A DNA stretch of 64,000 nucleotides from Pandoraea terrae (GTDB lineage Bacteria > Pseudomonadota > Gammaproteobacteria > Burkholderiales > Burkholderiaceae), in assembly GCF_902459695.1 (NCBI RefSeq), contig NZ_CABPRZ010000001.1, positions 372,001 through 436,000 of the forward strand, read 5' to 3'. Position numbers and translations under genes: made by a program. How positions within the stretch are numbered: the first letter of the stretch is position 1; every line of letters starts with the position of its first letter. This document shows positions 8,261 through 16,727 of this stretch, piece after piece. The notes under the pieces were generated by a model. It ran no database searches, was not told the origin of the DNA, and saw only the letters and a program-made list of their open reading frames with translations.

Positions 8261-9298
8261 ATGATTTCGCTGGCAACAACCTTCATGAGACCTGGCCGGG
8301 CGGCCTGGCTGGCGCTCGCGCTGGGCCTGGGCGGCATCCATACCGGCAGCGCAAGCGCGCAGCAGGCGCCCAAGGAGCTCAAGATCGCCGCAGTCCTCGC
8401 ATCCACGCCGGACGAACCCTGGGCGTCCTCCTTCCTCAAGGCCTGGGGCGAAGTTCGCGCGGAGAAGCCGCATGGCCTGGAGATCAATGCACCGGTCTAT
8501 ACGGACAACGCCTGGGGCGACCCGGCCGAAGCCGCGCTAAGGCTGTATGCGCGCAAGGGCTACGACATCGTGTTTGCGCTGAGTTCGTACTCGGACCAGG
8601 TCAAGAAGATCCGCAATCTCTACCCGAAGACGCTGTTCGTGCTCACGGGCAATCCGAACGAGGCGCTCGGCGGCAATTCCTTTCTGCTCTACAACCGTAT
8701 CTACGAGCCGTCCTACCTGCTCGGTGTCGTGGCCGGATCGATGACGAAGACCGGGGTCGTCGGCGCGGTCGGGTATTTCCCGACGGAAGATCAGAACGAC
8801 GCCATGAACGCGTTTTTCGCCGGTGCCCGCTCGGTGCGGCCGGACGTCAAACAGAAGGTTGCGTATATCGGGAGCTGGTGGGATCCGCCGTTGGCGCTCG
8901 AGTCATCGAAGGCGCAAATCGCCGCAGGGGCCGACCAGATTTACATGATGGCCGGGTCGTTCGAGGCGTGCAAACAGACCGTCGTGTGCTACGGAAGTTA
9001 TCGGGATTACACCAGCACGGCGCCCAAGAACATCGCCAGCAACTCGCTGGGCAGCTGGAAGCCGGGGCTGCACTGGATCATCGACCAGTGGTACCAGGCG
9101 CGCTCCGCCGACAAGCCATACAACGGCAACATGGATAAGCGCAACTTCGGCATGGCTGAGGGCGGGGCGGACATTACACCGCTGAACACCGCGGTGGTGT
9201 CGCCGGCCGTGGCGGCACGCGTCGAAGCGGTGCGCGCAAAGATCCTGGCCAAGGAATTCGTTGTGCCGCTGGTCACGACCAAGCCGCAGTCGGACTGA
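8261..9298 (+). CDS. BMP-family nucleoside/purine-type ABC transporter substrate-binding protein
   Basis: A 345-residue periplasmic binding protein of the BMP (PnrA/Med) family, which binds nucleosides or purine-like ligands. The signal sequence (AAWLALALGLGG...SASA) is followed by the family opening LKIAAVLASTPDEPWASSF and by the hinge pattern YDIVFALSSYSDQVKKI. The C-terminal part has GSWKPGLHWIIDQWY. AAGGAG at 8249-8254 serves the ATG at 8261; an overlapping ATG at 8258 is also possible. The 226-base gap after the channel gene has no other gene. The permeases for this importer are not beside it but at 16728-18732 on the other strand. Confidence 0.9.
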   Translation: MISLATTFMRPGRAAWLALALGLGGIHTGSASAQQAPKELKIAAVLASTPDEPWASSFLKAWGEVRAEKPHGLEINAPVYTDNAWGDPAEAALRLYARKGYDIVFALSSYSDQVKKIRNLYPKTLFVLTGNPNEALGGNSFLLYNRIYEPSYLLGVVAGSMTKTGVVGAVGYFPTEDQNDAMNAFFAGARSVRPDVKQKVAYIGSWWDPPLALESSKAQIAAGADQIYMMAGSFEACKQTVVCYGSYRDYTSTAPKNIASNSLGSWKPGLHWIIDQWYQARSADKPYNGNMDKRNFGMAEGGADITPLNTAVVSPAVAARVEAVRAKILAKEFVVPLVTTKPQSD

Positions 9299-9340
9299 AC
9301 GCGGCCCAAGTGTGCCAGGCATCTCATCGGGAGAACCCTG

Positions 9341-10921
9341 TTGACCCACCGAACCACCATGAATCCGCTATCCACTCAAGCGCCGTCGGCGCGCGGTGCG
9401 CTGAACACCGACGTCACGCCGATCCTGCGCGTCCGGCATCTGACCAAGCGTTTCGGTGCCTTCGCCGCCGTCGACGATGTGTCATTGCAGCTCGTGCCGG
9501 GGGAGATCCACGGTTTGCTTGGCGAGAACGGCGCCGGCAAGTCGACACTGACGGCCTGCATCAGCGGCTATCACCGGCCTGACGCCGGCGATGTCGAGTT
9601 CGATGGCCGCGCCGCGCGGATCCATTCACCGGCCGACGCAACGCGGCTCGGCATCGGCATGGTGCACCAGCACTTCGTGCTCGTGCCGGTGCTCTCGGTG
9701 ATCGAGAACATCATCGCGGGAACGCAACGCGAACATTGGCTGCTGCGGCCCGCCCGGGTGCGCGCCAGGGTGCAGGCGCTGTGCGAGCAGTACGGGCTTG
9801 ATGTCGATCTAAATGCGCGCGTCGGCGATCTCGCCGTCGGGCAGCAGCAGTGGGTTGAAATTCTGAAATGCCTGTATCAACGCGTGCGCCTGCTGATCCT
9901 GGACGAACCGACGGCGGTGCTTGCGCCGCAGGAATCGGCGCGGCTGTTCGAGATCCTGCGCGCGCTGTCGCGCCAGGGGACGGCGTTGATCGTAATCACG
10001 CACAAACTGGACGAAGCCCTGCAATGCGACAACGTCACCGTGATGCGCAAGGGCCGCACCGTGGCGACGGTGCCCACGCAGGGGCGCGACAAGAATGAAC
10101 TGTCCCGCCTGATGGTCGGGCGTGTCACCGCGACCCCGCAACGGCGCGGCGCCTCGGGCACGGATGAGCGCCTGTCGGTGCGCGGGCTGTCGGCCGCCGG
10201 CAGCGGCCGCCGACTGCGCGGTATCGACCTTTCAGTACGGCGCGGAGAGATCGTCGGGATTGCGGGGGTGTCGGGCAACGGCCAGCGTGAATTGTTCGAG
10301 GTCCTTGCCGGCGCGCGTCGTGCCGAAAGTGGCCAGATTCTTTGCGACGGGCAGGATGTGACCAATATCGGCCCGGCAGGCATCATGCGGGCGGGCGTCG
10401 GGCATATCCCCCAGGATCGCTTCGCCGAGGGGCTGGTCGGCGAATTCAGCGTGGCGGACAACCTCGCGCTTGGACTTCAGCGCACGGCCACCATGAGCCG
10501 GCATGGCTTCATGTCGCGTGCGCGCATGCAAGCCTTTGCCCAGTCGGCCATCCGCGACTACGGCATTGCCACACGCTCGGCAATGACGCCGGTGCAAACC
10601 TTGTCCGGGGGCAATGCGCAAAAGGTGGTGATTGCGCGTGAGCTGTTCCACGCCAAAGGGGTCTTGCTCGCCAATCAGCCGACGCGCGGGCTCGACATCG
10701 GCGTCATCGAAGACATTTACACCCTGCTGCTGGCCAAGCGCCAGGAGGGCTTCGCCATTCTGCTCGCGTCCGACGAGCTGGACGATCTGTTCGCCTTGAG
10801 CGACCGGATCGCCGTGATGTACGGCGGCCGACTGATCATGGCCGGCGCACCGTCGGAGGTGTCGATCGAACAGATCGGCCACTTGATGGCTGGCGGCGGC
10901 GCTTTTCAGGAGCCCGGGTGA
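9341..10921 (+). CDS. nucleoside-type ABC transporter ATP-binding protein with two ABC domains
   Basis: A 526-residue tandem ATPase like those of BMP/nucleoside and sugar importers (NupO/RbsA architecture). Domain 1 has Walker A LLGENGAGKST, signature-equivalent LAVGQQQWVEILK and Walker B LLILDEPTAVL. Domain 2 has a degenerate Walker A GVSGNGQRE, signature LSGGNAQKVVIAREL and LLANQPTRGLD. TTG at 9341 is preferred because GGGAG lies 7 bases upstream; the ATG at 9359 has no such site. It follows the binding protein by 42 bases. It should pair with the permeases of the opposing operon. Confidence 0.9.
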   Translation: MTHRTTMNPLSTQAPSARGALNTDVTPILRVRHLTKRFGAFAAVDDVSLQLVPGEIHGLLGENGAGKSTLTACISGYHRPDAGDVEFDGRAARIHSPADATRLGIGMVHQHFVLVPVLSVIENIIAGTQREHWLLRPARVRARVQALCEQYGLDVDLNARVGDLAVGQQQWVEILKCLYQRVRLLILDEPTAVLAPQESARLFEILRALSRQGTALIVITHKLDEALQCDNVTVMRKGRTVATVPTQGRDKNELSRLMVGRVTATPQRRGASGTDERLSVRGLSAAGSGRRLRGIDLSVRRGEIVGIAGVSGNGQRELFEVLAGARRAESGQILCDGQDVTNIGPAGIMRAGVGHIPQDRFAEGLVGEFSVADNLALGLQRTATMSRHGFMSRARMQAFAQSAIRDYGIATRSAMTPVQTLSGGNAQKVVIARELFHAKGVLLANQPTRGLDIGVIEDIYTLLLAKRQEGFAILLASDELDDLFALSDRIAVMYGGRLIMAGAPSEVSIEQIGHLMAGGGAFQEPG

Positions 10922-10994
10922 TGAACGGACCGCACCGTCGTACGACGTCTTGCCAACATTGCCCCCATGTTCACTACTAAGAACGAAATCTGCC

Positions 10995-12044
10995 ATGTAC
11001 TTGCCCATTCAGCACAGTAAAGCCTCAGAATTCCCACCCGAGAGCGGTTTTTCCGAATCCGACTGGCATATCCTCGCCGGCTTCTGGCACCCCGTGGCCG
11101 TTTCCGCCGAAGTGCAGGACGCACCGGTGGCCGCCCGCCTGCTGGGTGTGAACCTGGTGGTTTATCGCACCCGCGAAGGCCTGTGCGTCAGCCGCGACGC
11201 CTGCCCTCACCGGGGCGCAAGGCTTACGCTGGGCTGGCTCGACGACAACCGGGATGCGCTCGTGTGTCCGATGCACGGCCACCACTATCGGCACGATGGC
11301 CGCTGCGTGGCGATTCCGTCGATGGGCACCGAGGGCGTGCGCATTCCCGAGCGCATGCAACTGCACACCTACCTGAGTGCGGAGCGCTACGGTTTCGTCT
11401 GGGTCTGCCTCAAGCCGGAACCCCGGCGCGCGCTGCCCGAGTGGCCGCTGCTCGAACCGGTCGCCGCGCCATGGAAGCGCATCGAAATTCCCAGGGGCCA
11501 CTGGAACGCCTCGGCCAGCCGGCATTGCGAGAACTTCAACGATGTCGGCCACCTGTCCTGGGTCCACATGCAGACCTTCGGCAACCGCGCGCGGCCGCGC
11601 GTCGAGCCTTACCAGGTCGAACGCACCCACTACGGATTGCGCATGGAACTGCCGTACGTGGAAATCGAACGCGGTTTCAACGACGACCATCAAGGCGAGC
11701 GCACGACCCAGTATGTGTACGAGCTGACGTATCCCTTCGCCAGTCACCTGCGGGTCGACTACGACGCCACCATGACTTCGCACTATTTCGATATCGCCTC
11801 GCCGGTCAGCGCCCACGAGTGCGACATCTACCAGATCAACCTGACGAATGTGCCGGGCGCGGGCCCCGACTATGCGCAGTATCAGATGCTGACCAACGAA
11901 GAGGACGCGCCCTTGGTGGAGAGTCAGACGCCATGGCAAGTGCCGCTCGATCCCGCCTACGAGGTCTCGGTGCCGGCCGATCGCTTCTCCAACCAATATC
12001 GCCGCGATCTCGTCACTTTGTTCGGCCTGGGCGCCGCTGCGTGA
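10995..12044 (+). CDS. Rieske non-heme iron oxygenase, NdmA/NdmB-like
   Basis: A 349-residue complete oxygenase subunit. The Rieske [2Fe-2S] ligands are C70-x-H72 (ACPHRGARL) and C91-x2-H94 (CPMHGHHY). The mononuclear iron site is ENFNDVGHLSWVH with H186 and H191 and the bridging aspartate D183. Size and layout match single-component N- and O-demethylating Rieske oxygenases such as NdmA, NdmB, VanA and TsaM. These remove a methyl group as formaldehyde using electrons from a separate reductase. The start at 10995 places translation 73 bases after the ATPase; the ribosome site is weak. A formaldehyde dehydrogenase and a VanB-type reductase in the opposing operon fit this chemistry. Substrate is inferred only. 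Confidence 0.85.
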   Translation: MYLPIQHSKASEFPPESGFSESDWHILAGFWHPVAVSAEVQDAPVAARLLGVNLVVYRTREGLCVSRDACPHRGARLTLGWLDDNRDALVCPMHGHHYRHDGRCVAIPSMGTEGVRIPERMQLHTYLSAERYGFVWVCLKPEPRRALPEWPLLEPVAAPWKRIEIPRGHWNASASRHCENFNDVGHLSWVHMQTFGNRARPRVEPYQVERTHYGLRMELPYVEIERGFNDDHQGERTTQYVYELTYPFASHLRVDYDATMTSHYFDIASPVSAHECDIYQINLTNVPGAGPDYAQYQMLTNEEDAPLVESQTPWQVPLDPAYEVSVPADRFSNQYRRDLVTLFGLGAAA

Positions 12045-12089
12045 ATCCAAGGTGTGGCCACCGTCTGGCGACCTCAACCCCAAAAACGT

Positions 12090-12827
12090 ATGCGAATGAA
12101 CATGAACAACGAAATCATCTTCCCGGTCGACGCCTGGTACCCGATCGAGATATCGCTACGCATCCGCGCCGGCGTCATCACGCAGGCGTTCCTGCATGGC
12201 CAGGAGCTGGCCGTCTGGCGCGATAGCGCCGGGCAGGTCATGGTGTGGGAAAACCGCTGCCCGCACCGCAGCGTGCGCCTGACACTGGGGCGTATCGTAG
12301 ACGATCAGTTGGCCTGCGGATACCACGGTTGGCGATATGGCAACGACGGTGCATGCCGCTACATCCCGGCCCATCCTTGCGCGCAACCGCCGAAGAATGC
12401 ATGCGTCAAGACGTATCCGGTGGTGGAAGCGTACGGCGTGATCTGGGCGAGCGTGGGCACGCCGAGCGGCGAGGTCGCCCCGGCCGGCGGCACGTTCTGC
12501 CGCAGCTACGTGCGCAGTTGCGACATGGCGGATATCGTGAGCCGGGCGACGAAGGCGGGATTCCAATCGAGGCCGGCCGGCGTCCTGCGCGCAAACGGGA
12601 CCGATGATGTACCGGGATGCACCTTGCTTGCGGCGCCGATGCAAGGCGACCAATGCGTATTCCATTTGTGGGTGGACGGCACGCCGTCCGTCGCGGATTT
12701 GCGCACATTGAACCACCGCGTCAAAGCGCTTCTGGATGTCGCGAGACCGGTTGCCGACGCGGCGCCCGCCGCTGTCCTTTCGGGGGCGTACCCCATGTCG
12801 ACAAGGGAAAATCATGAGATCCGTTGA
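12090..12827 (+). CDS. stand-alone Rieske [2Fe-2S] protein resembling the N-terminal domain of NdmD
   Basis: A 245-residue protein with an intact Rieske centre, C57-x-H59 (ENRCPHRSVRLTLG) and C76-x2-H79 (CGYHGWRYG), separated by 16 residues. It has no mononuclear-iron motif, so it is not an oxygenase. It is longer than a Rieske ferredoxin (about 105). Order and phrasing (GQELAVWRDSAG, WENRCPHR, LTLG, YHGW) resemble, from memory, the N-terminal Rieske region of the methylxanthine demethylase reductase NdmD. The reductase half is encoded separately at 20349. It overlaps the next gene by 14 bases and probably supplies the missing Rieske centre to it. Three in-frame ATGs exist; the first is used. 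Confidence 0.8.
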   Translation: MRMNMNNEIIFPVDAWYPIEISLRIRAGVITQAFLHGQELAVWRDSAGQVMVWENRCPHRSVRLTLGRIVDDQLACGYHGWRYGNDGACRYIPAHPCAQPPKNACVKTYPVVEAYGVIWASVGTPSGEVAPAGGTFCRSYVRSCDMADIVSRATKAGFQSRPAGVLRANGTDDVPGCTLLAAPMQGDQCVFHLWVDGTPSVADLRTLNHRVKALLDVARPVADAAPAAVLSGAYPMSTRENHEIR

Positions 12828-13728
12828 TCCGGTCTTGCAGAATGAATGGTTCGCAATCCGCAATTCGGCGGACTTGCCGCCCGGCGGCGAGTTTTCCACC
12901 CAATTGCTGGAGCACACGCTGGTGCTGAAACGGGACTCTGACGGAACCCTCGCGGGACATGCGCCCACGTGTTCGCTGCCCGTGCATCTCATCGACTGCT
13001 ACGGTCATGTCTGGGCTTCGTTCGGCGAGGCGCCGCACCCGATTTTCGCGTTGCCGGAATTCGATCAGCCCGGCCGGCGCTACCTCTATATGGGGGCGAT
13101 CGGGCTGCACGCCAACGGTTTGCGCGCGGTGGAGAATTTCCTCGACATGGCACATTTTCCCTATGTCCACCCCGACATTCTGGGCGCCGAGCCGCACACC
13201 GAGGTCAGCGACTACAAGGCGGAACTGCGTGACGGCAAGGAGGTTTGGGCACTGGGCTGCGAATTCGTGCAGCCGCGGGCCGCTGCGACGTCCACGCAGG
13301 CCAAGCGGATCGATTATGTGTACCGGGTCGCCAACGCCTTTACGCCCATGCTGTACAAGACGTCGGAAGGCCGTGACGATCAAATGGACCTGATTTTCCT
13401 GTTCGTGCAGCCGTTGACGCCGACGCAGTCCATTCTCCACTTCGCGATCGCATTGTTCGATGACGTCAGCTCGGATGTCGACATCACATCATTCCAGCAG
13501 ATGATCCTGGGGCAGGATAAGCCGATCCTCGAGAACCACCATCCCCAACTCGTGCCCGTCGATCTCACGTCCGAGGTGCCGGCCAGGGCAGATGCGGCGT
13601 CCACGGTCTACCGCCGATGGTTGCGCAGCAGCGGTTTGAAGTTCGGCTTGCAGGCCGGACCCGGTATCAACGCCAAATCAATGATTCGCGGCGATGCCGA
13701 GGTCTTCGCGTCCAGCGCGCCTCAATGA
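12814..13728 (+). CDS. Rieske-less oxygenase catalytic subunit, NdmC-like (copy 1)
   Basis: A 304-residue protein with the catalytic half of a Rieske oxygenase: iron-binding motif ENFLDMAHFPYVH with D111, H114 and H119. Where the Rieske ligands should be (before residue 70) there is only GHAPTCSLPVHLIDCYGHVW-like sequence without a C-x-H or C-x2-H pair. Loss of the cluster is characteristic of the 7-methylxanthine demethylase NdmC, which borrows the Rieske centre of NdmD and needs the GST-like NdmE. AAGGGA lies 5 bases before the ATG; a Rieske-only gene precedes with 14-base overlap and a GST gene follows after 19 bases. A paralogue is at 21957. The order matches an ndmC/E arrangement closely. 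Confidence 0.82.
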   Translation: MRSVDPVLQNEWFAIRNSADLPPGGEFSTQLLEHTLVLKRDSDGTLAGHAPTCSLPVHLIDCYGHVWASFGEAPHPIFALPEFDQPGRRYLYMGAIGLHANGLRAVENFLDMAHFPYVHPDILGAEPHTEVSDYKAELRDGKEVWALGCEFVQPRAAATSTQAKRIDYVYRVANAFTPMLYKTSEGRDDQMDLIFLFVQPLTPTQSILHFAIALFDDVSSDVDITSFQQMILGQDKPILENHHPQLVPVDLTSEVPARADAASTVYRRWLRSSGLKFGLQAGPGINAKSMIRGDAEVFASSAPQ

Positions 13729-13747
13729 AGAAAAGGTTGTCGACAAG

Positions 13748-14377
13748 ATGAAACTGTATAACTACGAGCTGTCCGGGAACTGCTACAAGGTCAGGCTGCT
13801 ATCGAGTTTCCTGGCGCTGGATGTCGAAACCCGGCAAATCAACTTTTATCCGGGACGGGAGCATAAGGCCGCCTGGTTCACCGAAACCGTCAATCCGCTG
13901 GGGCAGCTTCCGGTGATCGACGACGACGGCTATGTGCTTCGTGATGCCCAGGCGATCCTTGTCTATCTTGCGAGCCGGTACGATACGCAGCGGTCATGGT
14001 ATCCGGACGACCCGCAGGTGCGCGGCCAGATTGCGGCGTGGCTGGCGACGGCCGACGAGATAACGCGTACGGCATCTGCGGCACGCCTGCATGATGCGAT
14101 GGCGTATCCGTTCGATATCGAGGACTGCCGCGCCGGCGCGCATCGCGTCTTCGGCTTCGTCGATGATTATCTGGCGGATGCGGAAATCGAAGGGCGGGAA
14201 TGGCTTTGCGGAAGCGCTCCGACGATCGCCGACATCGCCTGCTTTCCGTACGTGGCACTCGCGCACGAAGGCGGCATCAGCCTCGACAGCTATCCCGCCC
14301 TGCGCCGATGGATCGACCGAATCCGGCATTTGCCCCGATTCATCGGAATGCCGGGCATCTTCTCGCCAAGCCTCTAA
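13748..14377 (+). CDS. glutathione S-transferase-like protein, NdmE-like (copy 1)
   Basis: A 209-residue GST-fold protein: thioredoxin-like N-terminal domain (MKLYNYELSGNCYKVRLL, NPLGQLPVIDDDG, RDAQAILVYLA) and helical C-terminal domain (APTIADIACFPY, the N-capping box region). The start is fixed by the conserved GST opening and a purine-rich site upstream. It sits right behind the Rieske-less oxygenase and is highly similar to the GST that sits behind the second such oxygenase. That pairing suggests a structural partner of the demethylase, like NdmE, more than a detoxifying transferase. A terminator 86 bases downstream ends the operon. Confidence 0.85.
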   Translation: MKLYNYELSGNCYKVRLLSSFLALDVETRQINFYPGREHKAAWFTETVNPLGQLPVIDDDGYVLRDAQAILVYLASRYDTQRSWYPDDPQVRGQIAAWLATADEITRTASAARLHDAMAYPFDIEDCRAGAHRVFGFVDDYLADAEIEGREWLCGSAPTIADIACFPYVALAHEGGISLDSYPALRRWIDRIRHLPRFIGMPGIFSPSL

Positions 14378-14463
14378 GGCCAGTTCCCGCGCCTGCGTTT
14401 CGGGCGCCGTTGCAATCGGGTCGTGTCCGTGTCCGATGTCGAACCGATTTTCGGATACGTTGG

Positions 14464-14489
14464 GCCCTCCGTCGCGAGGGCTTTTTTTT
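14464..14489 (+). terminator. rho-independent terminator ending the uptake/demethylase operon
   Basis: GCCCTC (14464-14469) pairs with GAGGGC (14476-14481) around a 6-base loop and is followed by eight T residues. It lies between the GST gene and the deaminase gene, so the deaminase needs its own promoter. It also rules out the longest in-frame start (14423) for the deaminase. Confidence 0.9.
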
Positions 14490-14533
14490 GCCGCCTGTGT
14501 TCGTTTATCCTGACGCTGCAGCAGGTGCCGCCC

Positions 14534-15637
14534 ATGCCAAGTTCTCACCGAGCCCCTCTTCTCATGCCTGCCACGGAAACTGTGTTGAAAGACCGTATCG
14601 ATCCCAAGACCCGACGCCTGATCGAGGCGCTGCCCAAAGCTGAGTTGCACATTCATCTGGAAGGCAGCCTGCGCGCCGAGCGTCTGGTGGCGCTCGCCCG
14701 CCGTCACCGTGTCACCTTGCCGTTCGACGCGCGTACGCTGGCAGCGCGCCGGCTTTACGCCGATCTCGGTGAGTTTCTGGACATCTTCGCCGTGGTGTGC
14801 GATTTGTTGCGCACCCCGGAAGACTTCGAGGACGTTGTGTGCGACCTGGGTGAGGATGCCGCCCGTCAGAACATCGTGTATCGGGAAGTCATGTTCACGC
14901 CGACCTACTATGCCGCGCGCGGCCCGGCGCTCGAGGATATCGTCGCGGCCCTGGCCGCCGGCCGCGAATGGTGCATGCGCACGCATGGCGTACGGATCAA
15001 TTTCATTGCCGATATCGACCGCGGCACAGATCCGGGCGCGGCGGTGGATCTCGTGAATCGACTCGCGGCATTGCAGGCGTCGGACGTGGTGCGCGCGGTC
15101 GGCATGGATGGCGCTGAGCGCGATGTTTCCCCTTGCCGCTTGTTAGATGCCTTGCACGCCGCGCATTCGCACGGCTTTCACGTGACAGCGCATCTCGGGT
15201 CGGACGAAAGCGCGGCAGCGGTTCTGCAGGCGCTTCACACGCTGCCGCTGGACCGTATCGATCATGGGGTTCGCTGCATCGAGGACGCCGCCGTGCTGGC
15301 TTATATCGCGGCGCAAGGCTATCCGATGACCATCTGCCCGCTCTCCAACGTGGCGGTCGATCCCGGCCGGTACGCGAGTCTGGTCGACCATCCGTTTCGC
15401 CAACTGCTCGACGCCGGGGCGCGCATTACCGTGAATTCCGACGACCCCGGCATGTTCGCCGGCGACTTGATCGAGAATCTTGCGGCAGCGGCGGCGCAGT
15501 TCGCGTTGACGCATGACGAGATTCTGCGGATCGTGCGCACGGCGTTCGAAGCGTCGTTTGCGTCGTCAGGTGAGCGGACCCGCTTGCTTGCGCACTTCGA
15601 CGAAGCGTCGCAGGGTTTGCGCGAGAAGCTCGCGTAG
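14534..15637 (+). CDS. adenosine deaminase-family amidohydrolase
   Basis: A 367-residue zinc TIM-barrel deaminase (357 if ATG 14564 is used). Zinc ligands are visible in ELHIHLEGSL near the N-terminus; RIDHG and NSDDPGMF near the C-terminus carry further conserved metal and catalytic residues. The usual HAGE motif, whose glutamate shuttles the proton in adenosine deaminase, reads AHLGSDES here, so the glutamate is displaced. That may define a different substrate, for example a methylated purine, nucleoside or nucleotide. The gene lies between two operons for uptake and demethylation of a probable purine, 15 bases from the convergent LysR gene. AGGTG precedes the ATG at 14534. Confidence 0.82.
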   Translation: MPSSHRAPLLMPATETVLKDRIDPKTRRLIEALPKAELHIHLEGSLRAERLVALARRHRVTLPFDARTLAARRLYADLGEFLDIFAVVCDLLRTPEDFEDVVCDLGEDAARQNIVYREVMFTPTYYAARGPALEDIVAALAAGREWCMRTHGVRINFIADIDRGTDPGAAVDLVNRLAALQASDVVRAVGMDGAERDVSPCRLLDALHAAHSHGFHVTAHLGSDESAAAVLQALHTLPLDRIDHGVRCIEDAAVLAYIAAQGYPMTICPLSNVAVDPGRYASLVDHPFRQLLDAGARITVNSDDPGMFAGDLIENLAAAAAQFALTHDEILRIVRTAFEASFASSGERTRLLAHFDEASQGLREKLA

Positions 15638-15652
15638 GCCGGGGAGGGCCCG

Positions 15653-16624
15653 TCAGCTGTTCGCCGCGACGACTTCGTCGGGCCGGGCCGCCGTCATGCG
15701 GGAGCCGACGTAATAATGGAAGCCATCAATACGTTGGAAGCTCGCGGCGGTCAGTTCGATGAACGCGCGGAGTTTGCGGCCGCTATAGCGTTGTCGTTGG
15801 TAGGCACAATAGACGCGCACCGGCTCGGGGCGCCAGTCGGGCAATACCCGAACGAGTGCCCCCGCTTCGAGTTCGGGGCCGGTAAAGAAGTCAGGCAGGA
15901 GCGCGATGCCCAAGCCGTCGATGCAGAACGTCTTGACAACCCAGTAGTCGTTGCCGCGAATCACGGACCTGGGTTCATAGTCAAATACGTTCGAGCCGGA
16001 AAACAGGCGATGTACGACGTCCGGCGTCGCATCGTCGAGCGTGATCGCGCGATGTCGGGGCAGGTCCAATTGCGACTTGGGCTCCCCATACATCTCCAGG
16101 TAGCGGGTGCTGGCGAACAGGCTGAAATTCAATTGGCCCAGCACTTTTTCCACCAGATTCGGATGCGGGGGCGGGCTCATGCCGACGTAGCAATCGACGT
16201 CGTCCATCTTCGGCGACGAAATGCGGCCGGTGACATCGAAACGGCAGCGCACGTTGGGGTAACGCTCCAGGAAAAGCCGCGTCACGCGGCACATGAACGG
16301 TGTGCTGAAGTGCGTATCGGTGAGTACGGAAATATCCCCCATTACGCCGTCGGCGAGGTCTTGCGCCTCGGTACGAGCGGCCTCAATGCGCGCACTCATC
16401 TCGGCGAGCAATTGTTCGCCATGAATGAAAAACCGGCGTCCGGCTTCGGTCGGAATCATGCGGCGGCTGTCCCGGCGCACCAGTTCGAGGTCAAGATCCT
16501 TCTCGAGCTTGACCAACTGGCGGCTGAGGGTGGCCTTGGGCGTGCCGCTCAAGGCCTCGGCGCGCGTCATGCTTCCGGCGCGGATGACCAGCACGAAGGA
16601 TTCGATCAATTTGATATCGACCAC
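15653..16624 (-). CDS. LysR-type transcriptional regulator of the demethylase locus
   Basis: A 323-residue regulator: winged helix-turn-helix at residues 1-60 (IKLIESFVLVIRAGSMTRAEA, GTPKATLSRQLVKLEKDL) and a LysR substrate-binding domain after residue 85. It reads leftward 103 bases behind the permease gene and is probably cotranscribed with it. As the only regulator between 7141 and 22859 it is the best candidate to bind the shared motif TGTTCCGGAAWTGRAA found near -64 at three promoters. An effector derived from the imported purine is likely but not shown. Confidence 0.9.
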   Translation of the reverse strand: MVDIKLIESFVLVIRAGSMTRAEALSGTPKATLSRQLVKLEKDLDLELVRRDSRRMIPTEAGRRFFIHGEQLLAEMSARIEAARTEAQDLADGVMGDISVLTDTHFSTPFMCRVTRLFLERYPNVRCRFDVTGRISSPKMDDVDCYVGMSPPPHPNLVEKVLGQLNFSLFASTRYLEMYGEPKSQLDLPRHRAITLDDATPDVVHRLFSGSNVFDYEPRSVIRGNDYWVVKTFCIDGLGIALLPDFFTGPELEAGALVRVLPDWRPEPVRVYCAYQRQRYSGRKLRAFIELTAASFQRIDGFHYYVGSRMTAARPDEVVAANS

Positions 16625-16727
16625 GTGGTCTGCGCCTCCGTCCTGATATCCAACGTTGTTGATGTTACACCGCTGCGAACCCGATCAAAATTATGCGTGC
16701 CGCAAGTCGCGGCACGCGCCACCGTGC

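Noticed and set aside
10921-10980. 19-codon frame (MNGPHRRTTSCQHC...) overlapping the ATPase stop by ATGA
   Set aside because: No conserved feature or extra support; the overlap can arise by chance and the next real gene starts at 10995.
14423-14533. Upstream extension of the deaminase gene
   Set aside because: A rho-independent terminator with eight T residues lies inside it, and the extra residues do not resemble any deaminase.
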